Shown: positions 47,358 to 60,338, counted from the first letter of the stretch. The stretch: 64,000 bases of DNA from Haberlea rhodopensis (GCA_907163345.1 CAJQUN010000003.1:24009879-24073878); one strand, 5' to 3'. Translations and numbers: made by a program. Notes: generated from the letters alone by a model not told the origin.

Positions 47358-48890
47358 GGATTTTGATATTCTGAGTGGGATGTTTATGGATCCATGCTAA
47401 TGTGTCTGGATGAATTTGAACCTCATGTTGGAGTTCTGATGATGATGTTATTTATGATATGTGGCTGCAGTTATCTTGTTGCGATTAAAGATGACAAAAT
47501 ATGGGTAGATGAGATAGCGTACAGTTGTCTTTTTCTTGAGAACTTACAAGAGGCCAAATGAAATAAATGGTTCACAACTTTTTAAGCATGACTTTAATTG
47601 GATATACAGATATTTTAGGTGAATTCCATTATTGTATGACACTGAGAAATCAAATGCTATTTTTTTTTTTGGGGTTTATGAGGCGTTTGCACAATTCCAC
47701 ATCCTGAGAACCGAAGCTAATCATCACTTTCTCTTTCGCATTGACCGCCCTTCCTATGCTCAATGATAACCAAGGTTTAAGCTTTGAAAAAGGTGTTCAA
47801 TTTTGGCTTGTAACGAACGAAATCGCGCAAACTAGAGTTTGAGCAATTTTGGTTCGATTTCTTCGAGTCAACCACGAATTGGATGAAGCCAAAGCATCGA
47901 ATCTCTTCCTTGTACCTAGACGAAACTTTCTACACCGGCCACCGTCCCTATCACCGTCGGTAGCCGTCGAAATTTGAAGAAATGCGTGCGTGAACAGTGC
48001 ACAAATTTGGGAAAAATTTAACATATGATTTTTTCGACTTTGCTTCGATAATTATCAGTTAATTTGTACTATAATTGATGAAAATAATTTGAATTGGTGA
48101 AAAATAATTTAACGCATTAAATTATTATATAATCACATCAATTTAATTACCCTAAATTGGTTGAGTTGTGATTAAAATTGATAACCAATTTTTAATGATT
48201 AGTTTATTGAATTGTGAATTTATATTGATATATAGTGAATACATCGACTCTACAAGCTCAAGTCGACCTTCAAATATCGAGAAGTAAATGTATGTTGTGA
48301 ATCTGGTTTATGCAGCACTGCAGCTAGCAAGATTTGTTTTTTTAGCTAGACTAGAAAGGTTTGTTGAAATCTAGGATGTGATTAATCCCATCGTTTTTAT
48401 CTTTTTAGTTAAACAAATATGCCATAGGAATTGCAGATATAGCATCCGGTGTTTTGTGGGTGGTTTTGTCAATTATGGTACTTTTGAGCTCAATAATTGA
48501 GATTATTGTTGCCTTTTTTCCAGTTTGAGAGAGTTTGGTTTTTTTGTTCTTTATAAAATAGTAAGCTCTTATTCATTGTTCGAGAATAAACTCTTATTCA
48601 TTATTCGAGAATAAGCTCTTATTTGTACTTGGGTTAAAGTTCACCCCTTGTTCACTTGCTTCTGGCCTATCGCTTTTGTAATTTTTTGGATTTGTGTTGC
48701 TGATCACGAGAAGAAATAATAAAAAAAATCATATTAGTTGACATTTCACTTAAATCTTTCCTTTGTTAAATAGGTAAGAAAAAACAAAACTTGAACTTGG
48801 GGAGTCAAGCATATCAGATATGATTCAGTCTTCTCTTAAAAATACGTAGAATAAAGTTAATCTTTAAGAGTTGCCATTGATTAAATTTGA
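47358..48890. other. Spacer with a small tandem repeat
   Basis: No supported gene. A roughly 30-bp unit containing CTCTTATTCATT and TTCGAGAATAA is repeated at 48565-48625. A 75-codon antisense frame at 47797-48024 lacks recognisable motifs and is not called. Confidence 0.4.
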
Positions 48891-48915
48891 GGTGCATATA
48901 ATGACACCGTTAATT

Positions 48916-49643
48916 TTTCAGAGGCTAACAAACTTGGGAAGTGTGATTTTGACCATATTTACAGGTAACAATTTAGGCTTAGCCATGCCATTTATCACAT
49001 TTGTTGAATACAACCTTCTTAAACTTGTTACAACTCTATGGAAATTTGAATGACGGACGAGAAATCCCAGTTCAGAAACTTTCAAAAGCATCTGGGCAAG
49101 GGATGCACGAATTCATGAATGAAGTGGTCTTGATTGCTAAACTACAACATAGGAATCTTGTTCGACTGTTGGGATGCTGGGTAGAGAATGAAGAAACCAT
49201 GCTTGTATATGAATACATGCCTAATAAAATCTTGGACTCTGTTTTGACTCTTGTTTGGTCAGTTAAAATTCTACCTTGTTTTCTGGTAGAGTATTTTTCT
49301 TCAACGCCATAATGTGAGATGATAAAAAGATTTTGTGGAAGTTGAGATTTTAGTTCAACTAGATGTTTCGAAATTGAAAATAATTGTTTTTTCTCGTAAT
49401 ATTATTTTTTATAGATCCATCACATGGTATCCTAGATTTTTCAACATAATTGAAGGTATCGGTGGAGGCCTCCTTTATCTTCATAGGGATTCTAGATTGC
49501 AAATAATCCATAGAGATCTCAAGCCAAGTAACATATTACTTGATAGTGACTGGTATCCAAAGATTTTGGACTGCCGTATGGCCAGAATATTTGGCAGTAC
49601 GCAAGATCAAGTCACCACCATAAGAGTTGTAGGAACTTGGTGA
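48916..49643 (+). pseudogene. Receptor-like kinase fragment (G-type lectin S-RLK/CRK type)
   Basis: The frames read FSEANKLGKCDFDHIYR, LNDGREIPVQKLS, then LIAKLQHRNLVRLLGCWVEN and YEYMPNK. After an intron-like gap they read YLHRDSRLQIIHRDLKPSNI and a truncated activation segment. The catalytic HRDLKPSN is intact, but the Gly-rich loop has lost its glycines and the VK Lys position has changed (EIPVQK instead of EIAVKR). DFG is DCR, and the frame stops (TGA) right after VVGTW, before the APE motif. No extracellular lectin or transmembrane part is present. It is a dead kinase-domain piece. Confidence 0.85.
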
Positions 49644-49836
49644 ATAAATATTTCTTCAACCCCTCCGCAATTTAAGCATAAGCATCATAATGCATATGCC
49701 ATTTATAATTTTATCTGAACTAGCCATCCCATGCACAAATAATTAGAGATGTTTGACTGACTGACGCTTTCTAAATGTCTTCTTAAAAATGGTAAAACTA
49801 GAGAACGAAAGACCAAATAAGCTGGTCATTGGCATC

Positions 49837-49866
49837 GCACCTTGCGCGGTGCAAAATATAAATAGT
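49837..49866 (+). other. Candidate Helitron 3' end, degenerate (ATAGT)
   Basis: Hairpin GCACC TTGCGC GGTGC (49837-49852) is followed nine bases later by ATAGT. It resembles the next candidate at 50256, including a shared GACCAAAT and GCTGGT upstream. The C of CTRRT is replaced by A. Confidence 0.45.
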
Positions 49867-50255
49867 AATAATAATAAGTGTGGAAGGATTTACTATTCAT
49901 TACTGTTGTAATCAATAGCAAAGGATAGTATATTAGTATTCACATTTTTTTTTAAAATTATTGTTCAAATATTTTTTGTTAAATAAATTTTTTTTTTGCT
50001 AAATAAAATCTGAGTACGATTTGGAAAAAATATATTTTAATCAGTTGTTGATGTGTCCAACTTCAAATATTATTTTTTCAATTTATATAGTAAGATTGAC
50101 ATAATTTTTTGAAAAACAAAATTAGAGCCAGTCATTTGATCTGTTTTTTTCCCATTCGTTTTTTAAAAAAGTTTATTAAAATCAGTTATTTGAAATGCTA
50201 TTTTCGATCAAATTATGAAAAATGACCAAATTGACCAACATGCTGGTACCTGACC

Positions 50256-50285
50256 GCGCCTTATGTGGTGCCAACAAAAACTAGT
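50256..50285 (+). other. Candidate Helitron 3' end (hairpin plus CTAGT)
   Basis: Hairpin GCGCC TTATGT GGTGC (one G-T pair) is followed nine bases later by CTAGT at 50281-50285. The next base is A, not T, which weakens the call. It belongs to a different family from H1/H2. No 5' end was found. Confidence 0.45.
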
Positions 50286-50894
50286 AAAAGAATAAAAATG
50301 GAGTGCAAATGCGTATTTGGCACGAGATGCCATCAAAGAGACGCATAATTTATACCACAGAGAGCAACTGAGAAAACAAAGAATTGAAGGAACTTCATTT
50401 TTTGGAGGGCAACCGCCACTACACCTCTTATGCACCTGCATACTTCCCATGTGATTTTAGTCCTCAGGTAATACACTAGCAACATAATCAAGTGCGGACC
50501 CAAAGATTTAGTCCGACGGGAGAGCCGATATATAACTGGTTTTTTTTAAAAAAAAGATTACACAGAAAATATTCACTTGAGGGGAGGCTGAGGGCAAACT
50601 GTATCTGCTCAGCCCTCTTCTGCCCCTTAAGTAAATTGTTGCTGATGTATTGAAGGCTTCACACAGATATATGAAGATGCAGCCTGTGTTCGGGTAATGT
50701 ACTGATCAGTAGATATGGAACTTACCGACTGACCAGATGATTATTGGTAAAAAATTTAAGATATTCTCAAATTTCACTACTCAGCTGCCATAATATAGAA
50801 CAATATTCCCAATGTTTTTGAACGAGCAAAATATCAAAACATCACAAATTGTACCTCGCCTAAAAGCAAAATACGACAGAGCAAGATGATTTTA

Positions 50895-51535
50895 GAGGGG
50901 TGTATTGGTTGTAGATTTTTATTGATTTTTAATGACTTTTATGGAGTTTAAAAGTCTAGAGATATTGAATCTAGACTTTTATATACTCCTTAAAAGTTTA
51001 ATGGTATCAAAAATAGACTTTTGTAGATTTTTTAAAAGTCAAGTAGTATTCAAACTTGACTTTTATAACTCTATAAAAGTCTTGCGGTATCCAAATATCA
51101 ATAGACTTTTAATAACTTTTTGTATAATTCTTGAAGTAAGAACCTTAAAGCCCCATGTACAATTTTAAAAAGGAAAAATTTCTCCATCACTTTTACTAAA
51201 GATTTGGAATGACTTCCATCTCTCAAGAATTCACCTCATCTCTCAATTCACTTTTTCAAAACCCAGAAAGCTTCTTCAAATCAACTCAACTCTAGTATCC
51301 AAATCCATACCCGCATCCATGTCCCACGATCAATAAATCTATAAACTAACAAGTCTGTCCAATGAGATATGCCAAGCAACAAAATCTATAGAAAGCCTTC
51401 TACCGACATGGCGATAATCAGAATCTCTTATTCACAAAGCTCTTCGGTGATTAATCAGAATCCCTTATTCACAAAAGTCTATAATTTAAAAAAGCCGTTA
51501 AAAGTCGCCAAAAGTCTTTATTGAATACAACCCTC
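50895..51535. mobile_element. Tourist-like (PIF/Harbinger) MITE, 641 bp
   Basis: It begins GAGGGGTGTATTGG and ends with the inverse AATACAACCCTC. TTA on both sides (50892-50894 and 51536-51538) is the 3-bp duplication typical of PIF/Harbinger elements. The interior has many AAAAGTC/GACTTTT repeats. No transposase. Confidence 0.75.
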
Positions 51536-51853
51536 TTAGATGCATCCGTTTTTGGGGGCAGGGTGGGGGTGAAGCACTAAAGAAAGAAGGAAATTTCTCA
51601 TTTCTCCAGAGCAGAATCAATTAACAAGATGGCTATAAGTTTCTATATGAACAACAAAAGCAAAACAAATTAGATATTTCATTGAATTATCACAACAATA
51701 TTCTCGAGCTAAGCTAATGTGCTAATACATAACAAAAGTAAAACAAGGGAATAATATATGACAATTGTCTATCCATGGTCATCCATATATCATTAGTTGA
51801 AATGCACACTCACAAGTGAACATCAATCCACGGTCATCCATATATCATCCACT

Positions 51854-53287
51854 TCACTCAATGATGGACTGAATGACACCGGCGCCAACAGTCTTGCCTC
51901 CCTCTCTGATGGCGAATCTCATTCCCTGCTCACAAGCAACCGGCATAATTAGCTCAACCTCCATCTTGACACGGTCACCGGGCATCACCATCTTTGACTC
52001 CTCATCCTTGTCATTCATAATCGCATTCACCTTCCCCGTCATGTCAGTAGTCCTCATGTAAAACTGAGGCCTATATCCCGCAAAGAACGGGGAATGTCTT
52101 CCACCCTCTTCCTTCTTCAACACATAAACAATTGCAACAAATTTCTTATGTGGAGTAATGGTTCCAGGCTTTGACAGCACCATCCCCCTCTGAATATCCA
52201 GCTTTTGGATACCTCTCAACAGCAGCCCAACATTGTCTCCAGCCATGGCATCATCCAAAGTCTTCTGAAACATCTCAACACCTGTCACAGTTGTGGACCT
52301 CGTATCCTTCAATCCCACAAGATCCACAGTATCACCAATCTTAACAGTCCCTCTCTCTATCCTACCGGTAGCCACAGTCCCTCTACCAGTAATCGAAAAT
52401 ACATCCTCAACCGCCATCAAAAATGGCAAATCAGTCTGCCTCTGAGGAATAGGAATGTATTTATCCACCTCATCCATTAACTTGTAAATCTTGTCTACCC
52501 AATTATTCTCCCCTCTCTTGATCTTGGGATTTTCCATTAAAGCCTCTAAAGCAAGCAAAGCAGAACCACAAACGACAGGAATATCATCACCAGGAAACAC
52601 ATAAGAAGATAATAACTCCCTTACCTCAATCTCCACCAACTGAATCAACTCCTCATCGTCAACCTGATCTTCTTTATTCAAGAATACCACCATATTCGGA
52701 ACCCCAACTTGCTTCGCCAACAAAATATGTTCTTTCGTCTGGGGCATTGGTCCATCAGCCCCAGTAACCACCAAAATCGCTCCATCCATTTGGGCAGCTC
52801 CAGTAATCATGTTCTTAACATAATCAGCATGTCCCGGGCAATCAACGTGAGCGTAGTGTCGTGTCTCAGTCTCATACTCAACGGTAGCTGTATTAATAGT
52901 AATCCCACGAGCTCTTTCTTCAGGGGCAGCATCGATTTCATCGTATTTCTTAGGAGCCGAGTTCCCAACGGAGGCTAAAGCCATGGTAAGCGCAGCAGTG
53001 AGGGTGGTTTTCCCATGGTCGACATGACCAATGGTGCCGATGTTGACATGGGGTTTCTTCCGTTCAAATTTCCCACGTGCGGAGCGGATGGTGAAGCGTC
53101 GGAGCGGTGAAGTGGTAGCAGTGGTGGGTTGGAGGAAAAGGGTGGTGGATAATGAGGGTGTGAAGGAAGAGAACAGGATGACTTTGGTGGGTTTTGCAGA
53201 AATGGGATTTGATAGAGAAGGGGCGGAGAGGTATCCCAACTTTGTGGAGGTTGTTGAGGGTACGGCGGCGGCGGAAATGGATGCCAT
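51854..53287 (-). CDS. TUFA: Chloroplast elongation factor Tu, nuclear-encoded
   Basis: An intronless 477-residue frame from MASISAAAVPS. An in-frame ATG 36 codons upstream (53395) exists, but the MAS start begins a normal Ser/Thr-rich transit peptide of about 70 residues. The mature protein starts near ARGKFERKKPHVN. GTPase motifs: GHVDHGKT (residues 87-94), a switch-I region ending RGITINT, DCPGHADYVKNM, the guanine-specificity motif NKED and GSALLALEAL. Domains II and III follow, and the protein ends GVIQSIIE. It delivers aminoacyl-tRNA to plastid ribosomes. Length and motifs are complete. Confidence 0.97.
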   Translation of the reverse strand: MASISAAAVPSTTSTKLGYLSAPSLSNPISAKPTKVILFSSFTPSLSTTLFLQPTTATTSPLRRFTIRSARGKFERKKPHVNIGTIGHVDHGKTTLTAALTMALASVGNSAPKKYDEIDAAPEERARGITINTATVEYETETRHYAHVDCPGHADYVKNMITGAAQMDGAILVVTGADGPMPQTKEHILLAKQVGVPNMVVFLNKEDQVDDEELIQLVEIEVRELLSSYVFPGDDIPVVCGSALLALEALMENPKIKRGENNWVDKIYKLMDEVDKYIPIPQRQTDLPFLMAVEDVFSITGRGTVATGRIERGTVKIGDTVDLVGLKDTRSTTVTGVEMFQKTLDDAMAGDNVGLLLRGIQKLDIQRGMVLSKPGTITPHKKFVAIVYVLKKEEGGRHSPFFAGYRPQFYMRTTDMTGKVNAIMNDKDEESKMVMPGDRVKMEVELIMPVACEQGMRFAIREGGKTVGAGVIQSIIE

Positions 53288-53399
53288 GGACGGCTGAGAG
53301 GAGAGGGGAGGAGAGGAGAGGAAATGGGGTTTGGAGGGGTAATGTGCGCGTGTGTGTTGGTTGAGTGCACCAAAGCTCTGTGCAACTACAATCAAATCT

Positions 53400-55783
53400 T
53401 GACAAGTGTCAGGTCAAATCAAACATTTCTCTTAATTTTGTCTTAAAAAACCAATATTTATATTCTTATCGATGTTCTTTAGAACAAATTGAGTATGCGA
53501 TGAATAAATATAAAATATTTGATGCGAGATTTGTACAATACTGTTACTTCTGGATATATTATGAATATAAGATTATTGATTTATATGAGTTTTTAATTTA
53601 ATTTTCCCTTTTGATAATACCTAGAGATATCAAATGGATTGAACGGCACGAGACCGACACGAGCACTGCACGCAATGGGCAAGGGTTTAGGCACTTGCCG
53701 GCACTACCCGTTGGCACAAATTTTTTTTTAATGTTATCGGTCAATCTTTATGTATTGAAGATGTCTTAAATTATAATATTAAACATTTTAGGTGTTTATA
53801 AATTACAAATATACTTTTTAAAACATATCAACGCTTCAGTTTGCTGATTTCTTATATATAATTTAAGTATAACTTGTACGACGACTAAAAAAAGTTTATT
53901 CATGAGAAACATTAAATTCAAATTCTTTCATAAAATATCTTGTAATAATAAGAAATATTTTTTTGTTTCGTGAACTTATCTTGTAGTAACAAAAAATACT
54001 TTTTATTTATGAACTTATAAATTGTAGTTTTATTTTGTACAAATAAATATTCAAAGCTGTAGATGTCATAATTTGACGATGAAATATTTTGATACTTTAG
54101 TTTTTTATGGTTTTTGTTTTGTTTTAGTACATATGATTGGTAATTTATCATGTTAATGATTTGGTAATTATGTTCGGATAGTATGTTGGTTCAAATGATT
54201 TTACATTTTTATTGTTTTATGTTGATATCTCATTGTATTTAGTTTTAATAATGTTTTATATCATCGACATTAAATAATTTAATTTAATAACTTAAAATAC
54301 ATTATTTGTAATTTATTTTTTATTTTAGCCGCTAGCCACCCGCACTCATTCACTGATATAACGCGATTTTGTATATCTATCATGCTGTAGTTGGGCTTAA
54401 AATTTAGTAACCCGGATATATTGAAAAAGTGACAAAGTTGGTACTTTCATTTCTTGTAGCCTATATGAAGCAAAGAGACTGAATGTGATGCACTAAACAG
54501 TGAAAGCCCATACAAATAAGTATACTTTTAGACCATGTTTGAATATTTGGGCGACACAAATGACAGTGTCCGTGTTCATATTAATTCTGAGAAATTATTT
54601 GCATCAGAAAAAGAAAAATCTTGTACAAAGCCGAATAATCTGGAAAAGAAGCTGTATGAAAATAATAAATAATGCTAAATAAATGCTCAAACTTCGTGAA
54701 TATTTTTACGAGCTTTGTTAATAAAAGCATCATTATTTTAAGTTCTTAAATTTAAATTTGAGAATCTATTTTTTGTATTAAAAAAAATTTAATTATTATT
54801 TTTTAATTTAAAAATAAAGTAAATTGCTTCTTATCAAGATTCTCAACTCGGCACACCTCACCATTGTCCATTTACCCAAATTCTCTATCCTAATATCATA
54901 ATTGCATGTAATGATAAAATCCACCCACCCACTAGTTTGTTCACTGTGCACCACTAACTTCGTATGGAAATCTTAAAAAAGAGAAACAACACAAATTCAA
55001 CTTATGTAAACTGCACAAGAAAGTTGAAACGATCGCCACCAATAAATGCTTCAAATGATATCAAAAAAATGAAAAATTGAAGGCTTCAATTAAATGGCAA
55101 AAGCTTATAACCAATATATACTGCAAAGAAACACAGTTCCACACACTACCAGGCTACCAGCCATGCCAACATACACTTTGCTACAACAGAGATTAGATAA
55201 AACAAATATAAACAATTTCCAGTTTTCCTTATACAATCTCACCAACAAAATAACAAATAGAATTTTCTGATGTCAGATAATTGATTCAAGAATAACTGAC
55301 CTGTGGTGTTGTTAATAAACAGAAATGTAGCTATGTACATGCATACTTATCCAGAAAGTTGGATAATATGTGGAATAAGAAATATGTCAAAGGTGTTCAA
55401 GTTCGGGATAAGAAAAATTTCAATCACAAACCTCAACCCCAGAAACATGTCCTAGTCTATGGCACACATGTACGTACTACAAGAGTGGCTTTCTGGGTTC
55501 ATTTCAAAAAGAGCAGCAATAAGCAAGTCAAGTAGGATAGAACATTCTCTACACTCCATAAAAGCAGGATAAAAAAAGGCCATATATACGTCTTTCATTA
55601 ACCAACCTTTGTTATTCGTTGCTTTACTTGTTACAAATATTATCGTTCTGGAATATCTTGAAACCTACATGATAAAGATGGCAATGACAGGATTAAAGAA
55701 CAGATCAAATTAATATCCACGAGGTAGAAAATATCAGATTGCAAGACTTACGTCAACCAGGAACATTTTGATACCAAGGATTA
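53400..55783. other. Intergenic AT-rich region
   Basis: It contains the TUFA promoter side (left) and the WNK 3' UTR side (right, roughly 54900 onward). A short GC-rich island with GGCACGAGACCGACACGAGC at 53640-53730 may be a repeat remnant. No gene is supported. Confidence 0.45.
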
Positions 55784-58700
55784 CTAGTAGAGTGTATAGT
55801 GCAATTTATGTTCATATAACTTTTGACGACAGATGCTAAGAACCTCCTGACGAGTCTCTTGGGGAAGGTCGTTCAAAAGATCCGTAACAGCTAATTCATG
55901 CTTCTTCTGAAGATCGCCTAGCTCCCTAAGCTGCTCATCCAATAGATGCTCTAGCTTATCCACAATAATTTTGATGCCAGTTGAATCTATTTCGTGTTGC
56001 ACATGATTTTGCTCAAACAAACAAGAGCCGTTGGCAGGCATATCACCAACTTCTGAATCAGGGGGTCCAGAATTCGCTTCATCATTTACATTATGATCAC
56101 AATCAGAATAATATTCCACATGACCGAGCAACGAAGTAAAGTGGTAAGAGTTCATATCTCTATGGCCGACAGGAGATTGTAAATTTTCTTCAGACAAACT
56201 GTCTCCAGAGGCTACCGACTCTGCCAACAAGGTAGATGGCCCTGGCCTAAGTGGTGAGGTTTCCCCACTAGCTTTGGGCGAATCAGACCAGTACTTCCGA
56301 CCGGAAGTCAACCTTTCCAGAACAAATGGGCCAGAATCATTAGTAATGGGGGAAGCGTCATCCAGAGCTCCAGATCCACCACTTTCTGAAATAATTTCAC
56401 CACTAGCATTGTCACCAGAGACTTCTATGGGTGCCCAATCAGGAATGTGAGATCGAATTTCAGAATCAATCATTGCACTAATAACTGAGACATCATGATC
56501 AGTCAAGTCAAGCTCTTCAACCATCTCACTAGCAACAGCAATTGAAGTATCCACCTCGATATCAAATGGGAAGTGAATGTTTCGAATATGACCTGCTCAG
56601 AAGAAAAAGGATTACATTCACGAGGGGAAATTTTTCTGTAAAAAAAAGGACTCAATCAGCTGAAAAGGAAATAAAAAAATAAACATAACCTGATGCATCC
56701 GCGATTCGAAGTTTCAAAAATATTGTATTATGGTCCTTTCTTTGACCCTGCACTGTGAAATCTCGACTTCCCTCAGGTATAGAGTCTTCAGGGGCTTTTC
56801 CTCGGTCAAACTGATTGTCGTTGTCATCTTCAATTATGAAGTGTCAAAAACAGGGAAAGTATGATAAAAATGCAATTGAGGAGCAGCAGAAACCTGTGAA
56901 GTGTACCTGCATCTGAGGGCTGGGATTGTAAGTAGCGATCTCTACTTCCAGATTCCTCATCAGGTAGGAGAAATGGATCCATCAGAAGTTCTTTGGCCGA
57001 CAACCTCCTAGAGACTTTTGCAATGCACTTTTCTATAAATGAACGGACTCCAGGATTCTTCACTTTTTCCAATGATGCAGGTTTGATTCCCTGTTCATGT
57101 GGGGAAAAGGGGAAACAGGTAGTTGCAGGGTACAGAAGAGAAAGTAAAGATAAACATAAGTTAACTTTCTTTGATCCAATTGTGGCAATTAAAATTTGAA
57201 TACAAGTAGAAGCAATAACCTTTTACTTGTACTGGCTTCTTCTAGCATCAAAATCATAGAGCTATGGATCTAACTAATAATCAAGTTTTAGAGCAACGAG
57301 AAAATCAACATAAAACCATGCAAATAACAGTGGATCACAAACAAAATATTTGACAAACTCCACGCTGCTTCATCTCGATAGGATGGAGATGAGTCCAGCG
57401 CCTTAGAGCACAAAAAAATTCAGTACCAAACATCAAGCATCTAAAATGCAAGATCCACATAATTCCTTAAACTTCCCTAAAGAAGTACTCTAATGAACAG
57501 TTATGATAAAGTGTGAACATAACCGTAGGCTTTAATTTTGATAAGAGAAGCTCAATTGGGCAGGGATTAATTTTCAATACCACACATCGGTCACCATAAA
57601 AAACTAGTACTGAAGCATATTCTAAATGAAAAAAAAATATGCATGATAATATATATCGCAACTGAACTGGAAAACATGCTAACGATAGAAAACATTCAAA
57701 TACTAAAGGATTGAAAGTAACAAATGACTTACCGCAGTCACTTTCTTATATATCTGAGCAGCATTAGCACATTCAACATACGGATACTCAAAGGTCACTA
57801 ACTCCAGCAAGGACATACCAAAAGCATATATATCCACAAGTTCATTGTATTCCTCCTCATAGAGTTCCGGTGCCATGAATTCCGGTGTGCCTAGAATCAA
57901 AATCACATTACATCGTCACCTTCAAGATTCAAACACCTAATAAATACCACATATAAACACTAGGAATACAAGTAAATCAAACCTTACCTATAACACTGTG
58001 AGCTGAACGTGCCTGACGAAGAATAGCAGCAAGCCCTAGATCACCAATTTTCACCTCCCCTTGATTTCCATTGACAAAAATATTGTCACACTTTAAGTCC
58101 CTGTGAATAACTGGTGGATCATGGCTATGAAGATACGAAAGCCCCTCCAGGATTTGTCTTGACCAATTTTTCAGTGCCCTCAAATCAACATGCTTGTGTT
58201 TCTTCCGATACCTAAACAGAAACCAGATTCAGCTCCCGAGCCACCATCCACAGCAGACTCAATAAATTAAAATAAGCACTTAAATTTGAACATACTGTCG
58301 CAGAGTCCCGGATGTGAAAATTTCGGTTATGAAGTTGATATGCTCATTCTTGGGATCAATCCAAGAATTGTAGAATTTGATAATATTTTTGTGCTTGAGG
58401 GTTTTTAGTAAGTGAACTTCGGAATACAACCTCTCCAAATCGACGGAATTCCTCAAGAGATCAGCAACTTTAACTTGATTCCAAGCCACTTCTATTCCTT
58501 CACGTTCATCAAATGCCCTATATCTATATTTTCAGCACAAGAAAGGCATGACAGAACACCATAATCAGTCAAATTATGTGTATATATACTACTAATAATA
58601 ATTAAGCAGAAGGAATTCCAGAAAAACCTACACTTTCTTGAAAGCTCCTTTGCCAAGCACTTCTTTATACTACAAAATTGCACCACAACAAATTGAAATA

Positions 58701-58964
58701 ATTAGCAAACAAAGAGTAAACGAGCAAATCAGGAGGTAAAAATGTGATCGTTTAAAAAACTCGACAAACTCAAAAATTCATTTCAAACTTTAAAATGCAC
58801 CATCAGCTATGATCAAATAAAACAATATTTAAATCAAAGCATTTAGAGAAACTCATTAGAATCGTACGCACCCGACCGTAGCGACCAGAGGTATCAACCT
58901 CAACAAACTCAGGCTCGGAATCGGAATCGTCCGGGTCGGATTCTGCCGCCGAATCTTGTGGCAT
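55784..58964 (-). CDS. WNK (with-no-lysine) protein kinase, 8 exons
   Basis: Inferred exons, 5' to 3', are 58964-58872, 58669-58632, 58523-58296, 58211-57988, 57890-57733, 57090-56907, 56827-56690 and 56592-55784, all GT-AG and in phase, giving 623 residues. The kinase domain spans about residues 32-290. The loop GKGAFKKV supplies the catalytic Lys of WNKs, while the usual strand-3 Lys is replaced in VAWNQV. HRDLKCDN lies near residue 156, then KIGDLGLA, GTPEFMAPELY and an OSR-like region encoded in exon 7 and early exon 8. The C-terminus ends in a coiled-coil-like stretch (ELGDLQKKHELAVTDLLNDL). Known plant WNK roles are in ion, flowering and clock signalling. The closest subgroup by eye is WNK4/WNK5-like. 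No symbol is given because the orthologue is not certain. Confidence 0.92.
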
Positions 58965-59767
58965 AGTCCCAGTTTTTTTTATTATTATTTATATAGAAAC
59001 CAAAAGACCTCTCAGATTCAGATCTAATAACGAAAACTTCGAGTATGTATGGCTGATTCAACTAGTTGACAGTCGAATTCGAATCACGATGATTAAAAAT
59101 ATCGAATACGAATAAAAAAACGTTGGAATTTCTCAACTCTGAAAGATTTGAATTCGAAGTAAATTCGAATTTTCATATTCTGGGTATCATATAATATGTA
59201 TATGCGTATGCGTCAATGCGTTTGATTTGGCAACAGAAAAAGATTTGATCGAAATGAGGAAGCAAACTCAATCTGCTCAGGCAGATGGAGGCAATTTTTG
59301 TATTTATAGAGGGTTGGAAATGTAAATATATTGCAGTATATTTAAAAATTAGGACGAAGAATCTTTTTGACAAGTCGAACAAAGATTAGGGCACTACACA
59401 AATATGTAAAACACACAGTTGCCACTTCAATGTTTATTATTCCACCTAATTTATGTGGAATTATATGTTAATCAAATACAATATGAAGCAATTAATATCT
59501 CTAGAGAAACCAACGCTACAGCTCATAACCTGACTAAATGATCTTGTTTTTAATTCTTTCCCTGTATGGAATAGATTCATTTTCTATCCTTCATGATTTT
59601 GCCTTGTATTTTTTACTTGGTCAAGTAAAGTTGTTGCACTCGGAACTTTGTAATTTCATTTTGGCTTGATATATATAATTTACCCAGAAAAAAACAACAA
59701 TACGAAGCTCTATCAATTCCAAAGAAAAACTTATTGTTACAATTATATAAAATGCATTCTTAATAAT
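58965..59767. other. WNK promoter and 5' UTR side
   Basis: It contains the leader of the WNK gene (minus strand) and a TATTTATAG-like TATA candidate near 59300. No other gene is supported. Confidence 0.4.
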
Positions 59768-60330
59768 TACGGATGGTAATGGTACGGGTCCAGACCCGGA
59801 CCCGTATTGAACCAGCTCTGTCGGGGTGGGTCTGGACCCGTTCCAACTGGATTTGGAAGTTAGGCGGGGCGGGTCCTGGGATTGGCCGAACCCACCCGAA
59901 CCCGCCCTGCTATACATTTTTAATTTATTGAATATACATTTTACTTCTTTGATTGAACAATAAAGTGACATTATTTAATCTTATATCAAAATTCATGTGT
60001 TCATGTTAAAGAAGTTGGGCATTTTGAAGGAAACGAGAGCAAATTAATAAACATTTATAAGCTTAAAGATAGTTTTACAATGCTTATTATAAATATTACT
60101 AGAGAGAACATAAAATTTAATCACAAAACTCAACTTTTGTGTTTCAAAATTAATTTCTAGCTAAATATTTTTTTTTAAAAAAAAAAATTGGAGCCGGGGC
60201 GCGTTGGGGCAGGTAAACCCACCTGGTTCACGGGTCTAAGCGGGACATGGTAGATCCGGGTTTTCTGTGTAGCAGGGCAGATCCTGAGATTAACCAAACC
60301 CGTCTCAAACCCGCCCCGTTGCCATCCCTA
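59768..60330. mobile_element. hAT-type MITE, 563 bp, with 8-bp target duplication
   Basis: TTAATAAT flanks both sides exactly (59760-59767 and 60331-60338), the 8-bp duplication of hAT elements. The ends are TACGGATGG and CCATCCCTA, imperfect inverted repeats that continue into GC-rich CCCGNCCCG-like arms (GGGTCCAGACCCGGACCCG on the left, AAACCCGCCCCGTTGCC on the right). No transposase frame. Confidence 0.85.
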
Positions 60331-60338
60331 TTAATAAT

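Noticed and set aside
47797..48024. 75-codon minus-strand frame
   Set aside because: No recognised domain, no clear promoter or exon partners. It is likely chance.
50208..50450. 80-codon minus-strand frame
   Set aside because: It overlaps the candidate Helitron end and has Cys/Trp-rich random composition.
53031..53405. Several frames opposite and overlapping the TUFA 5' end
   Set aside because: They are shadows of the Ser/Thr/Pro-rich transit-peptide region, with no family match.
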